NCBI GenBank assembly: GCA_019187485.1
Contig: JABAQR010000033.1
Location: 1-64,000, forward strand
Length of the DNA stretch: 64,000 nucleotides
Source of the DNA: Lysobacterales bacterium
GTDB taxonomy: Bacteria > Pseudomonadota > Gammaproteobacteria > Xanthomonadales > SZUA-5
Direction: 5' to 3'
This document shows positions 63,138 to 64,000 of the stretch, piece by piece. Position 1 is the stretch's first letter. Every line of letters starts with the position of its first letter. The notes under the pieces are model-generated. The model was not told the DNA's origin. It saw nothing but the letters and a program-made list of their open reading frames with translations, and ran no database searches. The position numbers were made by a program, and so were the translations under genes.

Positions 63138-63728
63138 GTGGCGAAGGGCAGACAGGCGGTGCGTGGCGGCGGCAACAATCCGCTGCCGTTCTGGGTGTGG
63201 CTGCTGGCGGGCTTCGCGCTCGGCGTCGGCCTGTCGATGTTCTTCATCCTCAAGGACGGCCTGCCGACCAGCGGCCCGAAGCCGAATCCGGCCGCACAGC
63301 CGGCCGGCGAGGGCGACAAGCCGCTGGTGGAACTCGCTGCCGGCGACAGCCGCGCGCGCGAGGAAGCCAGGCGCCCGCGCTATGAGTTCTATTCGGTGCT
63401 CCCGGAGATCGAGACCGTGATCCCGGACGCCGAGCTCAAGCGCGAATCCGAACAAACACCGGCCACGCCACCACCGGCGGGCGCCGGCACACCGCGCATG
63501 TATCTGCAGGTCGGCAGCTTCGGCAATGCGGTTGACGCCGAAACCCAGAAGGCGCGCCTCGCGCTGATGGGCGTGCAGGCTCAGGTCACGCCGGTGAAGA
63601 TCAACGAGCGCACCTGGCATCGTGTGCGCGTAGGTCCCTACAGCGACGCACGCGCACTCGACGCCGCCAAACGCGAACTGGCCGCAGCCAATGTCGATGC
63701 GATCGCACTGCGCGAGACCGGGGGCTGA
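63138..63728 (+). CDS. SPOR-domain membrane protein (FtsN-like)
   Basis: 196 aa from GTG 63138. One N-terminal helix (FWVWLLAGFALGVGLSMFFIL, residues about 19-39), a long disordered linker, and a C-terminal SPOR domain (YLQVGSFGNAVDAETQKARLALMG, then WHRVRVGPYSDARALDAAKREL, residues about 122-192). SPOR domains bind denuded septal peptidoglycan. The argS-SPOR neighbourhood is common in gammaproteobacteria, where the gene is often annotated ftsN. Confidence 0.9.
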   Translation: MAKGRQAVRGGGNNPLPFWVWLLAGFALGVGLSMFFILKDGLPTSGPKPNPAAQPAGEGDKPLVELAAGDSRAREEARRPRYEFYSVLPEIETVIPDAELKRESEQTPATPPPAGAGTPRMYLQVGSFGNAVDAETQKARLALMGVQAQVTPVKINERTWHRVRVGPYSDARALDAAKRELAAANVDAIALRETGG

Positions 63729-63901
63729 GGGCGCGCGAGACGGACCGACGCGTACCGAAGGCCTGCGCAACAACCGTGCATTCGGGTGCGGGCATGCGCC
63801 TCGCTCGCTCCCGCCTTTCCCGCACCGCGCCCCCTCCTGCGCCTCGCTCGCCTCCTTGCTCCGTGCACAGGTCCACCCAACGCAAAGCTGAACACCGGAA
63901 A

Positions 63902-63939
63902 CTGTACCAGTCGCATTCCAATTCAACTGCATCTGTACC
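63902..63939 (+). repeat. Direct repeat CTGTACC, 31 bp apart
   Basis: CTGTACC occurs at 63902-63908 and 63933-63939, three helical turns apart, just upstream of the gene start at 63970 in an AT-richer stretch. Could be an activator or repressor site. Confidence 0.4.
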
Positions 63940-63969
63940 TGTTTGCATCCGCCTCGCTACGCTGCCGGC

Positions 63970-64000
63970 ATGGACAGAAGAATGCTGCTGCCGATCATCG
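63970..64000 (+). CDS. Start of a further gene (truncated by window end)
   Basis: ATG 63970 reads MDRRMLLPII before the window ends. The hydrophobic start would fit a membrane or exported protein. No Shine-Dalgarno is obvious and too little is seen to name it. Confidence 0.35.
   Translation, partial: MDRRMLLPII

Overview
The window is a GC-rich, densely packed gammaproteobacterial chromosome segment. It most resembles the order Xanthomonadales (Lysobacter/Xanthomonas/Dokdonella-like). The family-level clues are an OleB-type beta-lactone decarboxylase, a XanB2-type chorismatase next to hemF, a TopA with a long Lys/Ala/Pro-rich tail and no zinc-finger cysteines, an argS-SPOR pair, a feoA-feoB-small Cys protein operon, and a paired REP palindrome with the GGAGCGGCTTCAGCCGCGA core. 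I see no rRNA, tRNA, CRISPR array, prophage or insertion sequence. The species assignment is inference.

Layout. 0-5.3 kb: oleB, a REP pair, mnmG, a 460-bp intergenic region with stacked hairpins and a terminator (candidate sRNA), a Tyr/Gly-rich lipoprotein and an orphan ParA. 5.3-8.1 kb: pspA followed by a membrane-tethered substrate-binding protein fused to an OmpA-type peptidoglycan-binding domain. An ABC ATPase of the NitT/TauT type that could belong with it sits alone at 30.7 kb. 8.2-11.2 kb: etfB, etfA, hemC. 11.4-18.4 kb: RimK-like ATP-grasp ligase and GNAT, a rhomboid protease, topA and a lipoprotein. 18.6-31.6 kb: transport and metabolism genes (EamA exporter, PPOX-like flavoprotein, K+ channel, acid phosphatase, XanB2, hemF, pseudouridine synthase, an orphan MacB/ADOP permease, cNMP-DUF1003) and a first ECF sigma/anti-sigma pair. 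31.7-38.6 kb: cystathionine gamma-synthase/lyase, then a divergent pair of TPR enzymes (sulfotransferase and Asp/Asn beta-hydroxylase) and a Ser/Thr kinase-TPR protein.

38.5-45.4 kb is a decaying stretch. It holds a gutted App1-like phosphatase, a frameshifted DUF4256 gene, a frameshifted Ser/Thr kinase and a signal-peptide stub of a secreted beta-helix-type protein that ends exactly at a PIN-domain toxin-antitoxin pair with a perfect 16-bp operator palindrome. Intact SDR, DUF4124-like and transaldolase genes are interspersed. 46-49 kb: LytTR regulator and LytS-type sensor kinase, then a 2OG-Fe dioxygenase. 49.1-52.4 kb: a five-gene minus-strand cluster (beta-propeller-like protein with a CxCC motif, EF-hand protein, ECF sigma, anti-sigma, His-tailed Spy/CnrX-like periplasmic protein), partly translationally coupled, which looks like a metal-responsive sigma module. 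52.5-58.7 kb: sterol-desaturase-like hydroxylase, LpxL-like acyltransferase, KefB-like antiporter and a TRAP DctQM pair without a binding protein. 58.7-64 kb: the feo operon with a possible Fur box, argS, a SPOR protein, and the first codons of a further gene.

Two cross-cutting signals deserve attention. One is a family of purine/pyrimidine 'stutter' elements placed between co-directional genes at 5.3, 9.0, 46.9 and 54.7 kb. The other is the cluster of envelope-sensing modules (PspA/SBP-OmpA, two ECF systems, LytS/LytTR, two receptor-like kinases) within one 64-kb window.
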